Origin: Micrococcales bacterium
GTDB taxonomy: Bacteria; Actinomycetota; Actinomycetes; Actinomycetales; Dermatophilaceae
Direction of reading: 5' to 3'
DNA length: 56,910 bases
Assembly: GCA_021287075.1 (NCBI GenBank)
Contig: JAJTBD010000007.1
Coordinates: 93,498 to 150,407 of the forward strand
Below the pieces are notes generated by a model. That model was not told the DNA's origin and made no database searches. It worked only from the letters and a program-made list of their open reading frames with translations. Both the position numbers and the translations under genes were made by a program. This document shows, one piece after another, positions 45,082 to 53,980 of this stretch. Each line of letters starts with the position of its first letter. Positions within the stretch are counted from its first letter, which is position 1.

Positions 45082-45468
45082 ATGGCTTTCGACCCCAACA
45101 CCAGCAAGCCCGAGATCGACTTCCCCGGTGACACGCCGCCCAGCGAGCTCGTCATCGAGGACATCACCGTCGGTGACGGCGCCGAGGCCAAGGCCGGCGA
45201 CGTCGTCCGCGCCCACTATGTAGGCGTCTCCCACTCGACGGGCGAGGAGTTCGACGCCTCGTGGAACCGCGGCGCCCCGCTCGACTTCCAGGTCGGCGTC
45301 GGCCAGGTCATCGCGGGCTGGGACGAGGGCATCCCCGGCATGAAGGTCGGCGGCCGCCGCAAGCTGGTGATCCCGCCCCACAAGGGCTATGGCGACCGCG
45401 GCGCCCCGCCCGTCATCAAGCCCGGCGAGACGCTCATCTTCGTCGTCGACCTCGTCGACGTGCGCTGA
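45082..45468 (+). CDS. FKBP-type peptidyl-prolyl cis-trans isomerase
   Basis: 128 residues, one canonical FKBP domain with no signal peptide, so cytoplasmic. AGDVVRAHYVGVSHSTGEEFDASW near 35-58 and GQVIAGWDEGIPGMKVGGRRKLVIPP near 77-103 form the active site, ending ETLIFVVDLVDV. Catalyses proline isomerisation in proteins. TAGGAG six bases before ATG. Probably in an operon with the FKBP lipoprotein 44 bases upstream. Confidence 0.94.
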   Translation: MAFDPNTSKPEIDFPGDTPPSELVIEDITVGDGAEAKAGDVVRAHYVGVSHSTGEEFDASWNRGAPLDFQVGVGQVIAGWDEGIPGMKVGGRRKLVIPPHKGYGDRGAPPVIKPGETLIFVVDLVDVR

Positions 45469-45515
45469 GCCTCGCGCCCGTTCCACCACGGCGCCCTGGT
45501 CCACCTCGGACCGGG

Positions 45516-45607
45516 GCGTTTATGCCCAAGTGGGCGAAAGTGCGGGGATCGACCGTGGCAGGGTGCCGCCCACTCGCGTTTGTGCCCAAGTGGGCGAAAG
45601 TGCGGGG
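45516..45607. repeat. Two 32-bp direct repeats, 60-bp period
   Basis: Copies at 45516-45547 and 45576-45607 differ at one base (45522 A, 45582 G). Each begins GCGTTT, contains the small hairpin GCCCA-AG-TGGGC and ends GAAAGTGCGGGG. They lie between convergent FKBP and DUF3866 genes. The spacer of 28 bases is not repeated. Purpose unknown. Confidence 0.75.
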
Positions 45608-45625
45608 GCCGGGCGTGGTCGGGGT

Positions 45626-46750
45626 TCAGAGGAGGCGGGCGGCGTGGCGGCCGGCGGCGGCGGAGGCGAGGAATGCCGCGCGGTCCCGGTCGAGGCCCCG
45701 GCCCATCGTCGACAGCCGCACGGGCGAGCCCGCGAGGGCCTCGTCGAGCCCGGCCGCGTCGACGGGACAGACCCGCAGCCGCCCCTGGGAGTCCGCCACC
45801 ATCTGCTCGACCTGGGCACCCACCAGCCCGTCGAGCTCGCCGCCGAAGACCGGCAGCGGCACGTCCGCGGGCACGAGCGCGACCTTGGCGTATGCCGTGT
45901 GGCTGTGGTGGGAGAGGCCGCGGTGCCGATCGCGCCCATCACCCTCGGAGACGCGCAGCGCCGCGATCGGATGGCCGCCGAGCACGGAGACGGCATTGAG
46001 GGCCTCGCCGGCGTCGACGCCGGTGAAGCCCCAGGGCGTGCCCGTCCCGACGTTGCCCGGGCCCTGCGCCACCACACACACGTCCGCCCCCAGCACGGCG
46101 CGGGCCGCGAGGAGCCCGCTGTGCAGGGTCACCGCCTCGTGGTCGCCGCCATAGGCCTGGCCGACCGTGACACACGCCGAGAGCCAGCCGGCCTCGCGCA
46201 GCCCGGCCACCGCCATCGAGAAGGCCGCAGGCAGCGCGCCGCCGTCGGTCCACAGATAGACGACCCGGGCGTCCGGCCGGTCGGCCCGCACCCCGGCGAT
46301 GACGGCCGGCAGGGCGGAGTGCAGGTCCGCGACAACGACGGGCATGCCGTCGAGGGACCCGGCAGCGGCCACGGCGGCGTGATGGGGCGACTCCTGCTCG
46401 TCGATGGCGAGCACCATCTGCTGCTGGGGGGTATAGCGCGCCTTGACGATGTGGCCCGGTCCCTCTTGCGGGTCGGCGGGCAGCCGTTCGGGGGCGGCCA
46501 CGATGAAGGCCAGCCCGCCCGTCCCGAGGCCGCGCACCAGCGCCGACGCGCTGAGCAGCACCCGGTCGCCGGGGGAGAGCTCGCCGACGACCTCGAGATA
46601 GCCGAGGGCCTGCACCTCGATAGCCTCCTGGGCCCCGGGGGCAGAGGCAGCGGGGGAGCCGGGGCTGGGGGCCAGCCGCACGGCATACTGCACGGCTCCC
46701 GCCCACCTGCGGGTCTCGCCCACGATCTCGCCCTCGCGCCAGTGCATCAC
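45626..46750 (-). CDS. DUF3866 family protein
   Basis: About 374 residues. Not functionally known; found in actinobacteria and Firmicutes. VMHWREGEIVGETRRW at the start, then a beta-rich N-domain and a mixed C-domain with GDHEAVTLHSGLLAARAVLGAD, GPGNVGTGTPWGFTGVDAGEALNA and RGLSHHSHTAY, the conserved His/Asp-rich segments. GTG at 46750 is used as start because TACGCT lies exactly six bases upstream; ATG at 46747 is the alternative. Divergent from pafBC. Confidence 0.85.
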   Translation of the reverse strand: MMHWREGEIVGETRRWAGAVQYAVRLAPSPGSPAASAPGAQEAIEVQALGYLEVVGELSPGDRVLLSASALVRGLGTGGLAFIVAAPERLPADPQEGPGHIVKARYTPQQQMVLAIDEQESPHHAAVAAAGSLDGMPVVVADLHSALPAVIAGVRADRPDARVVYLWTDGGALPAAFSMAVAGLREAGWLSACVTVGQAYGGDHEAVTLHSGLLAARAVLGADVCVVAQGPGNVGTGTPWGFTGVDAGEALNAVSVLGGHPIAALRVSEGDGRDRHRGLSHHSHTAYAKVALVPADVPLPVFGGELDGLVGAQVEQMVADSQGRLRVCPVDAAGLDEALAGSPVRLSTMGRGLDRDRAAFLASAAAGRHAARLL

Positions 46751-46756
46751 GCGAGC

Positions 46757-46810
46757 AGCGTAGACGCCGTCGCGTCGCACCCGGTGCTCGGACACGTGTT
46801 CGGGTAGCGT
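46757..46810. promoter_or_regulatory. Divergent -10 boxes, DUF3866 / pafBC
   Basis: Minus TACGCT at 46762-46757 and plus TAGCGT at 46805-46810, six and seven bases before their start codons. Both predict leaderless mRNAs. Confidence 0.5.
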
Positions 46811-46817
46811 CAGCGGC

Positions 46818-48824
46818 ATGAGCCAACCCGCAGGGCCCGCCGCCAAGACCGAGCGGCTGCTCAACCTCGTCCTGTGCCTGCTCTATACCCGCACCCCCAT
46901 GCCCAAGTCGCGCATCCGCGACACCGTCGAGCAGTACCGCGCCGCGCCGAGCGACGAGGCCTTCGACCGGATGTTCGAGCGCGACAAGGAGGAGCTGCGC
47001 GAGCTCGGCATCCCGCTCGTCACCGAGGATCTCAACTCCATCTGGGAGGACGAGCCGGGCTACCGCATCGACCAGCGCGACTATGCGCTGCCCGAGATCA
47101 CCTTCGAGACCGACGAGCTGGCCGTGCTCGGCCTCGCCAGCCGCGTGTGGGCCCAGGCGTCGCTCGCCGGTGAGGCCGCCGAGGCGATGCGCAAGCTGCG
47201 CGCCTCCGACGTCGACCGCGACGAGGAGTCGCTCATCGGCATCGAGCCCCGGCTGCGCACCGCCGAGCCGGCCTTCGCCGCGGTCAAGGACGCCGTCGTC
47301 GACCGCACACCGATCGACTTCGACTACCGCAAGGGTGCGAGCGAGGTCATGCGCCGCCGGCTCCAGCCGTGGGGCCTGGCCTCCTGGCACGGCCGGTGGT
47401 ATGTCACGGGGCTCGACCTCGACCGCGGCGCCGAGCGGGTCTTCCGGCTCTCGCGCATCGTCGGCATCCCGTCGGTGACCGGCCGGGCGGGGGAGTATGC
47501 CGTGCCCGCCGACCACCAGCCCGTCGCCTCGATCCAGCGCGCCTTCCCCGAGCGGCCCGCCGAGCAGGCCGTCATCTCGGTGCGCCCCGGGGCCGGCAAC
47601 ACCTTGCGCCGCAGGGCGATCGAGGCCACCGACGCCGACGGCTGGACCCGCCTCACCGTCGAGCACCGCGCACTGTCGCAGCTCGCCGAGGAGATCGCGA
47701 CCTTCGGCCCCGACGCGCGGGCCGAGGAGCCGGCCGAGCTCGTCACGGCAGTCACCCGCCTGCTCCAGGGCGCCCTCGACGCGCAGCGCGCGCCGGTCGC
47801 GCCGGAGCCGCCCGCCCCGCAGCCCGACACCGCCAAGACCCCCCGACGCAGCCCCGAGACCGCGACCGCCCGCCTCACCCGGCTGCTGACGATGGTCCCC
47901 TGGCTGGTCAACCGCCAGGGCATCGACGTCGCCGAGGCGGCCAAGGGGCTCGGCGTCACCGAGAAGCAGCTGGAGGCCGACCTGTCGCTGCTCTTCCTGT
48001 GCGGCTACGGCACGATGCCCGACCAGCTGATCGACGCCGAGTGGGACGGCGGCCATGTCTATGTCCGCAACGCCGAGACCATCGAGCGGCCGCTGCGGCT
48101 TGGCCGCGACGAGGCCGTCACGCTGCTGGTCGGCCTGCGCCTGCTCGCCGCCATGCCCGGCCTGACCGAGCGCGACGCCGTCGACCGGGCCGCGGGCAAG
48201 ATCACCGATGCGGCCGGTGCCGACGCCGAGGCCGCCACCCGCGTCGAGGTCAGCGTCGACGACGCCGCCGACGCCCAGGTCGTCGCGACCGCCCGCGAGG
48301 CCGTGCAGCGCCACCGCCGCCTGCACCTGCGCTATCTCGTCCCCGGCCGCGACGAGTCCACCGAGCGCGATGTCGACCCCTTCCGTGTCGTCGGCCTCGA
48401 CGCCCACTGGTATCTCGAGGGCTGGTGCCACCGGGCCCAGGACACCCGCCTCTTCCGCCTCGATCGGGTCGAGGAGATCGAGATCCTCGACGTCGACGGC
48501 ACCCCGCCCGCCGGTGCGCGGCCCCGAGACCTCGCCGATGGCGCCTTCGTGGCCTCGGCCGACGACCTCGAGGTCACCCTCGACCTCGACCCCGACGCTG
48601 TCTGGGTGCCCGACTACTACCCGGTCGAGACCGTCCTGGCCCGCCCCGACGGGGGAGCCCGGGTCACCCTGCGCACCGGCGACCTCCAGTGGCTGGTGCG
48701 CCTGCTCTGGCGGCTCGGCGGCACGGCGCGCGCCGTCACCCCCGACTCGCTCGGCGAGGAGGTATGCCGCGGCGCCGAGGCGGCGCTGGCGGCATACCCC
48801 GCTCCCGCGGCACCGTCCCGGTGA
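46818..48824 (+). CDS. pafBC: Fused PafB-PafC WYL-domain transcriptional activator
   Basis: 668 residues, both halves of the usual PafB and PafC in one chain. Half 1: winged helix (TERLLNLVLCLLYTRTPMPKSRIRD), then WYL domain with GRWYVTGLDLDRGAERVFRLSRI near 195-215. Linker about 320-350 is Pro/Thr-rich. Half 2: second winged helix (TARLTRLLTMVPWLVNRQGIDVAEAA) and WYL domain with HWYLEGWCHRAQDTRLFRLDRV near 530-555. PafBC activates the mycobacterial LexA-independent DNA-damage response. The 3' end contains an inverted pair of GTATGCC words. Confidence 0.93.
   Translation: MSQPAGPAAKTERLLNLVLCLLYTRTPMPKSRIRDTVEQYRAAPSDEAFDRMFERDKEELRELGIPLVTEDLNSIWEDEPGYRIDQRDYALPEITFETDELAVLGLASRVWAQASLAGEAAEAMRKLRASDVDRDEESLIGIEPRLRTAEPAFAAVKDAVVDRTPIDFDYRKGASEVMRRRLQPWGLASWHGRWYVTGLDLDRGAERVFRLSRIVGIPSVTGRAGEYAVPADHQPVASIQRAFPERPAEQAVISVRPGAGNTLRRRAIEATDADGWTRLTVEHRALSQLAEEIATFGPDARAEEPAELVTAVTRLLQGALDAQRAPVAPEPPAPQPDTAKTPRRSPETATARLTRLLTMVPWLVNRQGIDVAEAAKGLGVTEKQLEADLSLLFLCGYGTMPDQLIDAEWDGGHVYVRNAETIERPLRLGRDEAVTLLVGLRLLAAMPGLTERDAVDRAAGKITDAAGADAEAATRVEVSVDDAADAQVVATAREAVQRHRRLHLRYLVPGRDESTERDVDPFRVVGLDAHWYLEGWCHRAQDTRLFRLDRVEEIEILDVDGTPPAGARPRDLADGAFVASADDLEVTLDLDPDAVWVPDYYPVETVLARPDGGARVTLRTGDLQWLVRLLWRLGGTARAVTPDSLGEEVCRGAEAALAAYPAPAAPSR
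48762..48797. repeat. Inverted GTATGCC pair inside the pafBC 3' end
   Basis: GTATGCC at 48762-48768 and GGCATAC at 48791-48797; the arms extend to GGTATGCCGC/GCGGCATACC with an 18-base loop. A ten-bp hairpin within coding sequence, 24 bases before the stop codon; the Val is encoded by the rare GTA. Confidence 0.7.
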
Positions 48825-48904
48825 GCACCGCCACCCACCCGGAACCGACCCGGTTCGTCCGCCGTTCACCTGGGCAGGCCAGACTGCCCGCCGCACACGG
48901 CGGT

Positions 48905-48910
48905 TAGACT
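48905..48910 (+). promoter_or_regulatory. -10 box TAGACT upstream of tatA
   Basis: Predicts a leader of about 48 bases with GGAAGG before the tatA ATG. No -35 identified with confidence. Confidence 0.35.
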
Positions 48911-48964
48911 CGCCGGAGCGGGCCAGCCCCCTGACCCGCTGACACACGCACTGGAAGGCCCGTC

Positions 48965-49264
48965 ATGCCCAACCTCGGCGCTCCCGAGATCATCATCATC
49001 GCCCTGGTGATCATCCTGCTCTTCGGGTTCAAGAAGCTCCCCGACGCCGCACGCAGCATCGGCCGGTCCATGCGCGTGTTCAAGTCCGAGATGGACGAGA
49101 TGAAGACCGAGAACGGCGCCAAGGCCCCCCGCGAGACCGTCGAGGGCGAGGTGCGCCGCGAGACCCGCGCCGACAGCCCGGTCCGCGACGCGGAGCTCGA
49201 CGGCCGCAGCGCCGTCCGCGAGGACGCCCCGCGCACGGACAACCAGTCCGGCCCCGTCGCCTGA
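48965..49264 (+). CDS. tatA: Sec-independent (Tat) translocase subunit TatA
   Basis: 99 residues. Short N-terminus MPNLGAPE, one membrane helix ([13 protein letters not shown]), hinge FGFKKLPD, then an amphipathic helix ([19 protein letters not shown]) and a charged disordered tail, the classical TatA plan. Oligomerises to let folded twin-arginine proteins cross the membrane. Located directly before tatC with 14 bases between. Confidence 0.95.
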   Translation: MPNLGAPEIIIIALVIILLFGFKKLPDAARSIGRSMRVFKSEMDEMKTENGAKAPRETVEGEVRRETRADSPVRDAELDGRSAVREDAPRTDNQSGPVA

Positions 49265-49278
49265 GCGCCCAGAGCCGC

Positions 49279-50088
49279 ATGCCCGGGAAGACCCGGCGCA
49301 AGGACCCCGAAGGGCGGATGGCCCTCGCGGACCACCTGCGCGAGTTCCGCCGCCGCCTGATGGTCAGCGCGCTGGCCCTGATGGCCGGCGCGATCGTCGG
49401 GTGGATCTACTACAAGCCGGTCTATGACCAGCTCTCCGCCCCCTTCGACCTCTACAAGCAGCAGAGCGGCAACGACTTCGTGCGGCTCAACTTCGGCAAC
49501 GCGACCGCGGCGTTCAGCCAGCGGGTGAGCCTGTCGATCTTCGTCGGTGTCATCATCTCCAGCCCGATCTGGCTCTACCAGCTGTGGGCCTTCATCGTCC
49601 CGGGCCTGACCCGCAAGGAGAAGCGGGTCTCGCTCGCCTTCATCCTCTCGGCGATCCCGCTCTTCCTTGCCGGCTGTGGCTTCGCCTACTACGCCCTGCC
49701 CAAGGCCCTGACGATCCTGTTCAGCTTCACTCCCGAGGGCGCGTCCAACATCCAGCAGGTCACCGACTACTTCTCCTTCGTCACCCGCTTCATCGTCGTC
49801 TTCGGTGTGGCCTTCCTGCTGCCGGTCTTCCTCGTCGCGCTCGTCATGGCGCACGTCCTGTCCGGCCGGCAGCTGCTCAAGAGCTGGCGCGTCGCCGTGC
49901 TGCTCATCTTCATCGCGGCAGCCGTCATCACCCCGACGCCCGACCCGTTCACGATGATGCTGCTCGGCGTGCCGCTGGCCGTCCTCTACTTCGGCGCCGT
50001 CGGCATCGCCCTCCTGATCGACCGGCGCCGCAAGGACAGCGAGCCCGACTGGATGGGCCTGCCCGACGACCAGGCCTCGCCGCTCTGA
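49279..50088 (+). CDS. tatC: Tat translocase subunit TatC
   Basis: 269 residues, six membrane segments. MALADHLREFRRRLMVSALAL near residue 14 contains the conserved HLxExRxR-type signal-binding region, followed by FNATAAFSQR-like NFGNATAAFSQRV and PIWLYQLWAFIVPGLTRKEKR. TITPTPDPF-like VITPTPDPFTMM near 215 is a family hallmark. Receptor for twin-arginine signal peptides, working with TatA. Confidence 0.95.
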   Translation: MPGKTRRKDPEGRMALADHLREFRRRLMVSALALMAGAIVGWIYYKPVYDQLSAPFDLYKQQSGNDFVRLNFGNATAAFSQRVSLSIFVGVIISSPIWLYQLWAFIVPGLTRKEKRVSLAFILSAIPLFLAGCGFAYYALPKALTILFSFTPEGASNIQQVTDYFSFVTRFIVVFGVAFLLPVFLVALVMAHVLSGRQLLKSWRVAVLLIFIAAAVITPTPDPFTMMLLGVPLAVLYFGAVGIALLIDRRRKDSEPDWMGLPDDQASPL

Positions 50089-50136
50089 CGCCGCGCCTGC
50101 TGTCCGCCGGGCCCGTACACGGCATACTCCCGATCC

Positions 50137-51027
50137 ATGACCACCCACGTCGGCCTCGTCGTCAACCCCACGGCGGGCAAGCACCGGGGCCACGCGCTGG
50201 GGCAGCGGCTCGCCGCCGAGCTGCACTCGGCCGGCATCGGCTTCACCGACCTGTCCGCCGAGACCGGGATCGCCGCAGAGGGCAAGGCCCGGCGGGCGGT
50301 CGCCGAGGGCCTCGACGTGCTCGTCGTCGCCGGGGGAGACGGCATGGCCCACCTGGGCGCCAATGTCTGCGCCGGCACCGACACAGCGCTTGCCATCGCG
50401 GCCGCGGGCACGGGCAATGACATCGCCCGCGCGCTGTCGCTGCCGATCCACGACCCGGTCGAGCTCGCCCGCCTGGTCGCGCAGGGACACACGGCGCGCG
50501 TCGACGCGATCCGCCAGGAGACACGCCTCGCCGACCCCCGCTGGTTCGTGGGCGTGCTGGCCGGTGGCTTCGACGCCATCGTCAACGAGCGCGCCAACCG
50601 GTGGGCCTGGCCCAAGGGCCAGATGCGCTACAACCTCGCCGTCATGCGGGAGCTGCCCGTCTTCCGGCCGATTCCCTATCGGCTCGTCCTCGACGGGGCC
50701 GAGCGCGAGGTCTCGGCCATGCTGGTGGCGGTCGCCAACGCCGAGTCCTATGGCGGCGGGATGCGGGTCTGCCCCGACGCCGATCTCGCCGACGGACTGG
50801 CCGACGTGCTGATCGTCCACGACATCCCCGTGCCCCAGTTCCTGCGCGTCTTCCCCAAGGTCTTCACGGGCACCCACGTCGACCACCCGGCCGTCGAGAT
50901 CGTGCGGGCCCGCTCCGTGCGGCTCGAGGCCGCCGGCATCGTCGCCTATGCCGACGGGGAGCGCTTCGGCCCGCTGCCGCTCGACCTGCGCGTCGAGCCG
51001 GGCGCCCTCACGGTGATCGTGCCCTGA
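50137..51027 (+). CDS. Diacylglycerol kinase-like lipid kinase
   Basis: 296 residues, DAGK catalytic family. LVVNPTAGKHRGH at residue 8, then VVAGGDGMAHL near 68 (nucleotide-binding GGDG) and AAGTGNDIARAL near 88. The C-terminal half is the beta-sandwich substrate domain (AGGFDAIVNERANR, ADGERFGPLPLDLRV). Phosphorylates diacylglycerol or a related lipid. No ribosome site is clear; CATACT eight bases upstream, part of a GGCATAC repeat site, could be a -10. Confidence 0.9.
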   Translation: MTTHVGLVVNPTAGKHRGHALGQRLAAELHSAGIGFTDLSAETGIAAEGKARRAVAEGLDVLVVAGGDGMAHLGANVCAGTDTALAIAAAGTGNDIARALSLPIHDPVELARLVAQGHTARVDAIRQETRLADPRWFVGVLAGGFDAIVNERANRWAWPKGQMRYNLAVMRELPVFRPIPYRLVLDGAEREVSAMLVAVANAESYGGGMRVCPDADLADGLADVLIVHDIPVPQFLRVFPKVFTGTHVDHPAVEIVRARSVRLEAAGIVAYADGERFGPLPLDLRVEPGALTVIVP

Positions 51028-51073
51028 GGCGACCCGCCCCGTGGGGTGACCTCGCGGCATACCGGCCGTGACA

Positions 51074-51079
51074 TAGCCT
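51074..51079 (+). promoter_or_regulatory. -10 box TAGCCT, leaderless helY
   Basis: Ends seven bases before the helY ATG. A GGCATAC repeat site at 51056-51062 lies just upstream, near the expected -35. Confidence 0.5.
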
Positions 51080-51086
51080 TGCTGGC

Positions 51087-53939
51087 ATGTCCTCGCCCGC
51101 CGAGCGCTTCGCCGCGTCCCGCAAGCGGGCCGAGCACGCAAAGACCGAGCTGGCCGCCTTCACCGCGGGCCTGAGCTTCCCCCTCGACGACTTCCAGGTG
51201 GAGGCGTGCGAGGCCGTCGAGGCCGGCAAGGGCGTGCTCGTCGCGGCGCCCACGGGCGCGGGCAAGACGATCGTGGGCGAGTTCGCGGTCCACCTGGCGC
51301 TCGCGACCGGGCGCAAGGCCTTCTACACCACGCCGATCAAGGCCCTCTCCAACCAGAAGTACCACGACCTGGTCGCGCGCCACGGCGCCGACCGGGTCGG
51401 GCTGCTCACCGGTGACTCCTCGATCAACGGGGAGGCCGACGTCGTCGTCATGACGACCGAGGTGCTGCGCAACATGATGTATGCCGGGTCGAGCACCCTC
51501 CAGGGCCTCGGCTTCGTGATCATGGACGAGGTCCACTACCTCGCCGACCGCTTCCGGGGCGCGGTGTGGGAGGAGGTCATCATCCATCTCCCCGAGGACG
51601 TGCAGGTCATCTCGCTGTCGGCGACGGTCTCCAACGCAGAGGAGTTCGGCGCCTGGCTGGCCGAGGTCCGCGGCAACCACGCGATCGTCGTCTCCGAGCA
51701 CCGCCCCGTGCCGCTGTGGCAGCACATGCTCGTCGGGCAGTCGATGTTCGACATCTTCGTCGACGGTGTGACACCCCAGCAGGCGCGCTCCGGGCAGGCC
51801 GACCCGCGCTGGGTCAACCCCGAGCTCATCGACGCCATCCGGTCGGCGGAGCGCCGCACCGATGCGCCCGACAGCTATCGCAGCGCGCCCCGTGGCGGCC
51901 GCGACCGGCAGATGCGACGCGGCGGACGTGACCGACGCGGAGGCTCCGGCTCGCGGCATACCAGTGGATCCGACTCCGGCAGAGGGGGATTCGCGCGGGG
52001 GAGCCGGCCTGGGGGTGGGGCGACCCGGGCCGAGGTCATCGACCGGCTCGACCGCGAGGGGCTGCTGCCTGCGATCACCTTCATCTTCAGCCGGGTGGGC
52101 TGCGAGGCGGCCGTGGGCCAGCTGCTGTCGGCCGGGACGCGCCTGATCCCCGAGCGCGAGGGCGACCGCATCCGGATGATCGTCGAGGAGCGCGCCTCCG
52201 TCATCGACGACGCCGACCTGGCGGTCCTCGGCTACTGGGACTTCGTCGAGGGCCTGACCCGGGGCTTCGCCGCGCACCACGCGGGCATGCTGCCGCTCTT
52301 CCGCGAGATCGTCGAGGAGCTCTTCACCGCGGGGCGCATCCGGGCCGTGTTCGCCACCGAGACACTGGCACTCGGCATCAACATGCCCGCCCGCACGGTC
52401 GTGATCGAGAAGCTCGTGAAGTTCAACGGCGAGACCCACGCCGACCTCACCCCGGCCGAGTACACCCAGCTCACGGGGCGCGCCGGCCGGCGCGGCATCG
52501 ACGTCGAGGGCCACGCGGTCGTGCAGTGGACACGTGGCCTCGACCCGGTCGCCGTCGCCAGCCTCGCCTCCACCCGCACCTATCCGCTGCGCTCGAGCTT
52601 CCGCCCGACCTACAACATGGCGGTCAACCTCGTCGCGCAGGTCGGCCGCGAGGTCGCCCGCGAGATCCTCGAGACCTCCTTTGCGCAGTTCCAGGCCGAC
52701 CGCTCGGTCGTCGGGCTGGCGACATCGGTGCGCCGCAACGAGGAGGCGCTCGAGGGCTACGCAGAGGCAATGCACTGCGACAGAGGCGATTTCGCCGAGT
52801 ATGCTGCGCTGCGGGAGAAGATCTCGCGTCTCCAGAAGGAGGGCGCCAAGCAGCGCTCGGCCAGCCAGCGGGCCGAGGCGGAGGTGAGTCTCGAGGCGCT
52901 GCGCATCGGCGATGTCATCCGCATCCCGGCGGGCCGCCGCGCCGGCTGGGCCGTGGTCGTGCAGCCGGGCAAGTCCTATGGGGGGCAGCCTGCCTCGCCC
53001 ACCGTCGTCACCGAGGACCGGCAGCTGCGCCGGCTCACGACGGCCGACGTGCCGACGCCCGTCGAGGCCGTCACGACCGTCAAGATGCCTCGCGGCTTCA
53101 ACGCCAAGAGCCCCAAGTCGCGTCGCGACCTGGCGACCTCGCTGCGCATCGCCGTGCCGCACGACCCGCCGCGGCCCAAGCGCGGGGCGGAGGCCGCGGG
53201 CGGCGACGCACGCATCGAGGAGCTGCGCCGCCAGCTGCGCGCGCACCCGTGCCACGACTGCCCCGACCGCGAGCAGCACGCCCGCTGGGCCGAGCGGTGG
53301 TGGCGCCTCAAGCGCGAGACCTCCGGCCTCCAGCGCCGGGTGGAGGGGCGCACCAACTCGGTGGCCAAGACCTTCGACCGCATCTGCAACCTGCTGGGCG
53401 ACCTCGGCTATCTCTCCGAGGACCTGTCCGAGGTGACCCATGAGGGCCAGATGCTGCGCCGGGTCTATACCGAGAAGGACCTGCTCGCGGCCGAGTGCCT
53501 GCGCCGGGGCCTCTGGCGCCGCCTCGACGCCCCCGGGCTGGCCGCAGTCGTCTCGCTGCTCATCCACGAGCCGCGGGGCGAGGGCGCCGACCCCAGCCCC
53601 CGCATGCCCACCGACGACGTTGCCGAGGCCGTCGACCAGATGCACCGGCTGTGGGCCGAGCTCGAGGACATCGAGCGCGACCACGCCCTGCCGCTGACAG
53701 GCGCCCCCGACGGGGGCATGGCCTGGATGGCCCTCCGGTGGGCGAGCGGCCGCGGGCTCGACGAGGTCCTGCGCGGGCAGGACATGGCGGCCGGCGACTT
53801 CGTGCGCCGCTGCAAGCAGATCGTCGACCTGCTCGGCCAGCTCGCTGAGGCCGCCCCTGAGCCCGAGCTGCGCCGCACCGCGCGCCGGGCGATGGACAGG
53901 GTGATGCGCGGGGTCGTCGCAGCCGACAGACTGGACTGA
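51087..53939 (+). CDS. helY: Mtr4/Ski2-like DEVH helicase HelY
   Basis: 950 residues, probable RNA helicase. Walker A APTGAGKTIVGEF near residue 53, TTPIKALSNQK near 82, DEVHYLADRFRG near 146, and LSATVSNAEEF near 172. A Gly/Arg-rich insert (PRGGRDRQMRRGG, GSRHTSGSDSGRGG) spans about 266-312 between the RecA domains. The second RecA domain has FIFSRVGCEAA and LTGRAGRRGID. The C-terminal DSHCT-like region (about 770-950) completes the family. Own leaderless promoter. Confidence 0.92.
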   Translation: MSSPAERFAASRKRAEHAKTELAAFTAGLSFPLDDFQVEACEAVEAGKGVLVAAPTGAGKTIVGEFAVHLALATGRKAFYTTPIKALSNQKYHDLVARHGADRVGLLTGDSSINGEADVVVMTTEVLRNMMYAGSSTLQGLGFVIMDEVHYLADRFRGAVWEEVIIHLPEDVQVISLSATVSNAEEFGAWLAEVRGNHAIVVSEHRPVPLWQHMLVGQSMFDIFVDGVTPQQARSGQADPRWVNPELIDAIRSAERRTDAPDSYRSAPRGGRDRQMRRGGRDRRGGSGSRHTSGSDSGRGGFARGSRPGGGATRAEVIDRLDREGLLPAITFIFSRVGCEAAVGQLLSAGTRLIPEREGDRIRMIVEERASVIDDADLAVLGYWDFVEGLTRGFAAHHAGMLPLFREIVEELFTAGRIRAVFATETLALGINMPARTVVIEKLVKFNGETHADLTPAEYTQLTGRAGRRGIDVEGHAVVQWTRGLDPVAVASLASTRTYPLRSSFRPTYNMAVNLVAQVGREVAREILETSFAQFQADRSVVGLATSVRRNEEALEGYAEAMHCDRGDFAEYAALREKISRLQKEGAKQRSASQRAEAEVSLEALRIGDVIRIPAGRRAGWAVVVQPGKSYGGQPASPTVVTEDRQLRRLTTADVPTPVEAVTTVKMPRGFNAKSPKSRRDLATSLRIAVPHDPPRPKRGAEAAGGDARIEELRRQLRAHPCHDCPDREQHARWAERWWRLKRETSGLQRRVEGRTNSVAKTFDRICNLLGDLGYLSEDLSEVTHEGQMLRRVYTEKDLLAAECLRRGLWRRLDAPGLAAVVSLLIHEPRGEGADPSPRMPTDDVAEAVDQMHRLWAELEDIERDHALPLTGAPDGGMAWMALRWASGRGLDEVLRGQDMAAGDFVRRCKQIVDLLGQLAEAAPEPELRRTARRAMDRVMRGVVAADRLD

Positions 53940-53980
53940 GACCGCCCCACCACCCACTCACCGAGGAGCACCGGGCAGCA

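Noticed and set aside
45516..45607. CRISPR array
   Set aside because: Only two repeat units, no further spacers and no cas genes in the window.
45939..48947. About 1,000-residue open frame on the minus strand opposite pafBC
   Set aside because: Only its far end overlaps DUF3866 in another frame; composition is that of a GC-rich shadow and the + strand carries clear WYL domains.
50946..53957. About 1,000-residue open frame antisense to helY
   Set aside because: No motifs; the sense strand has all helicase motifs.
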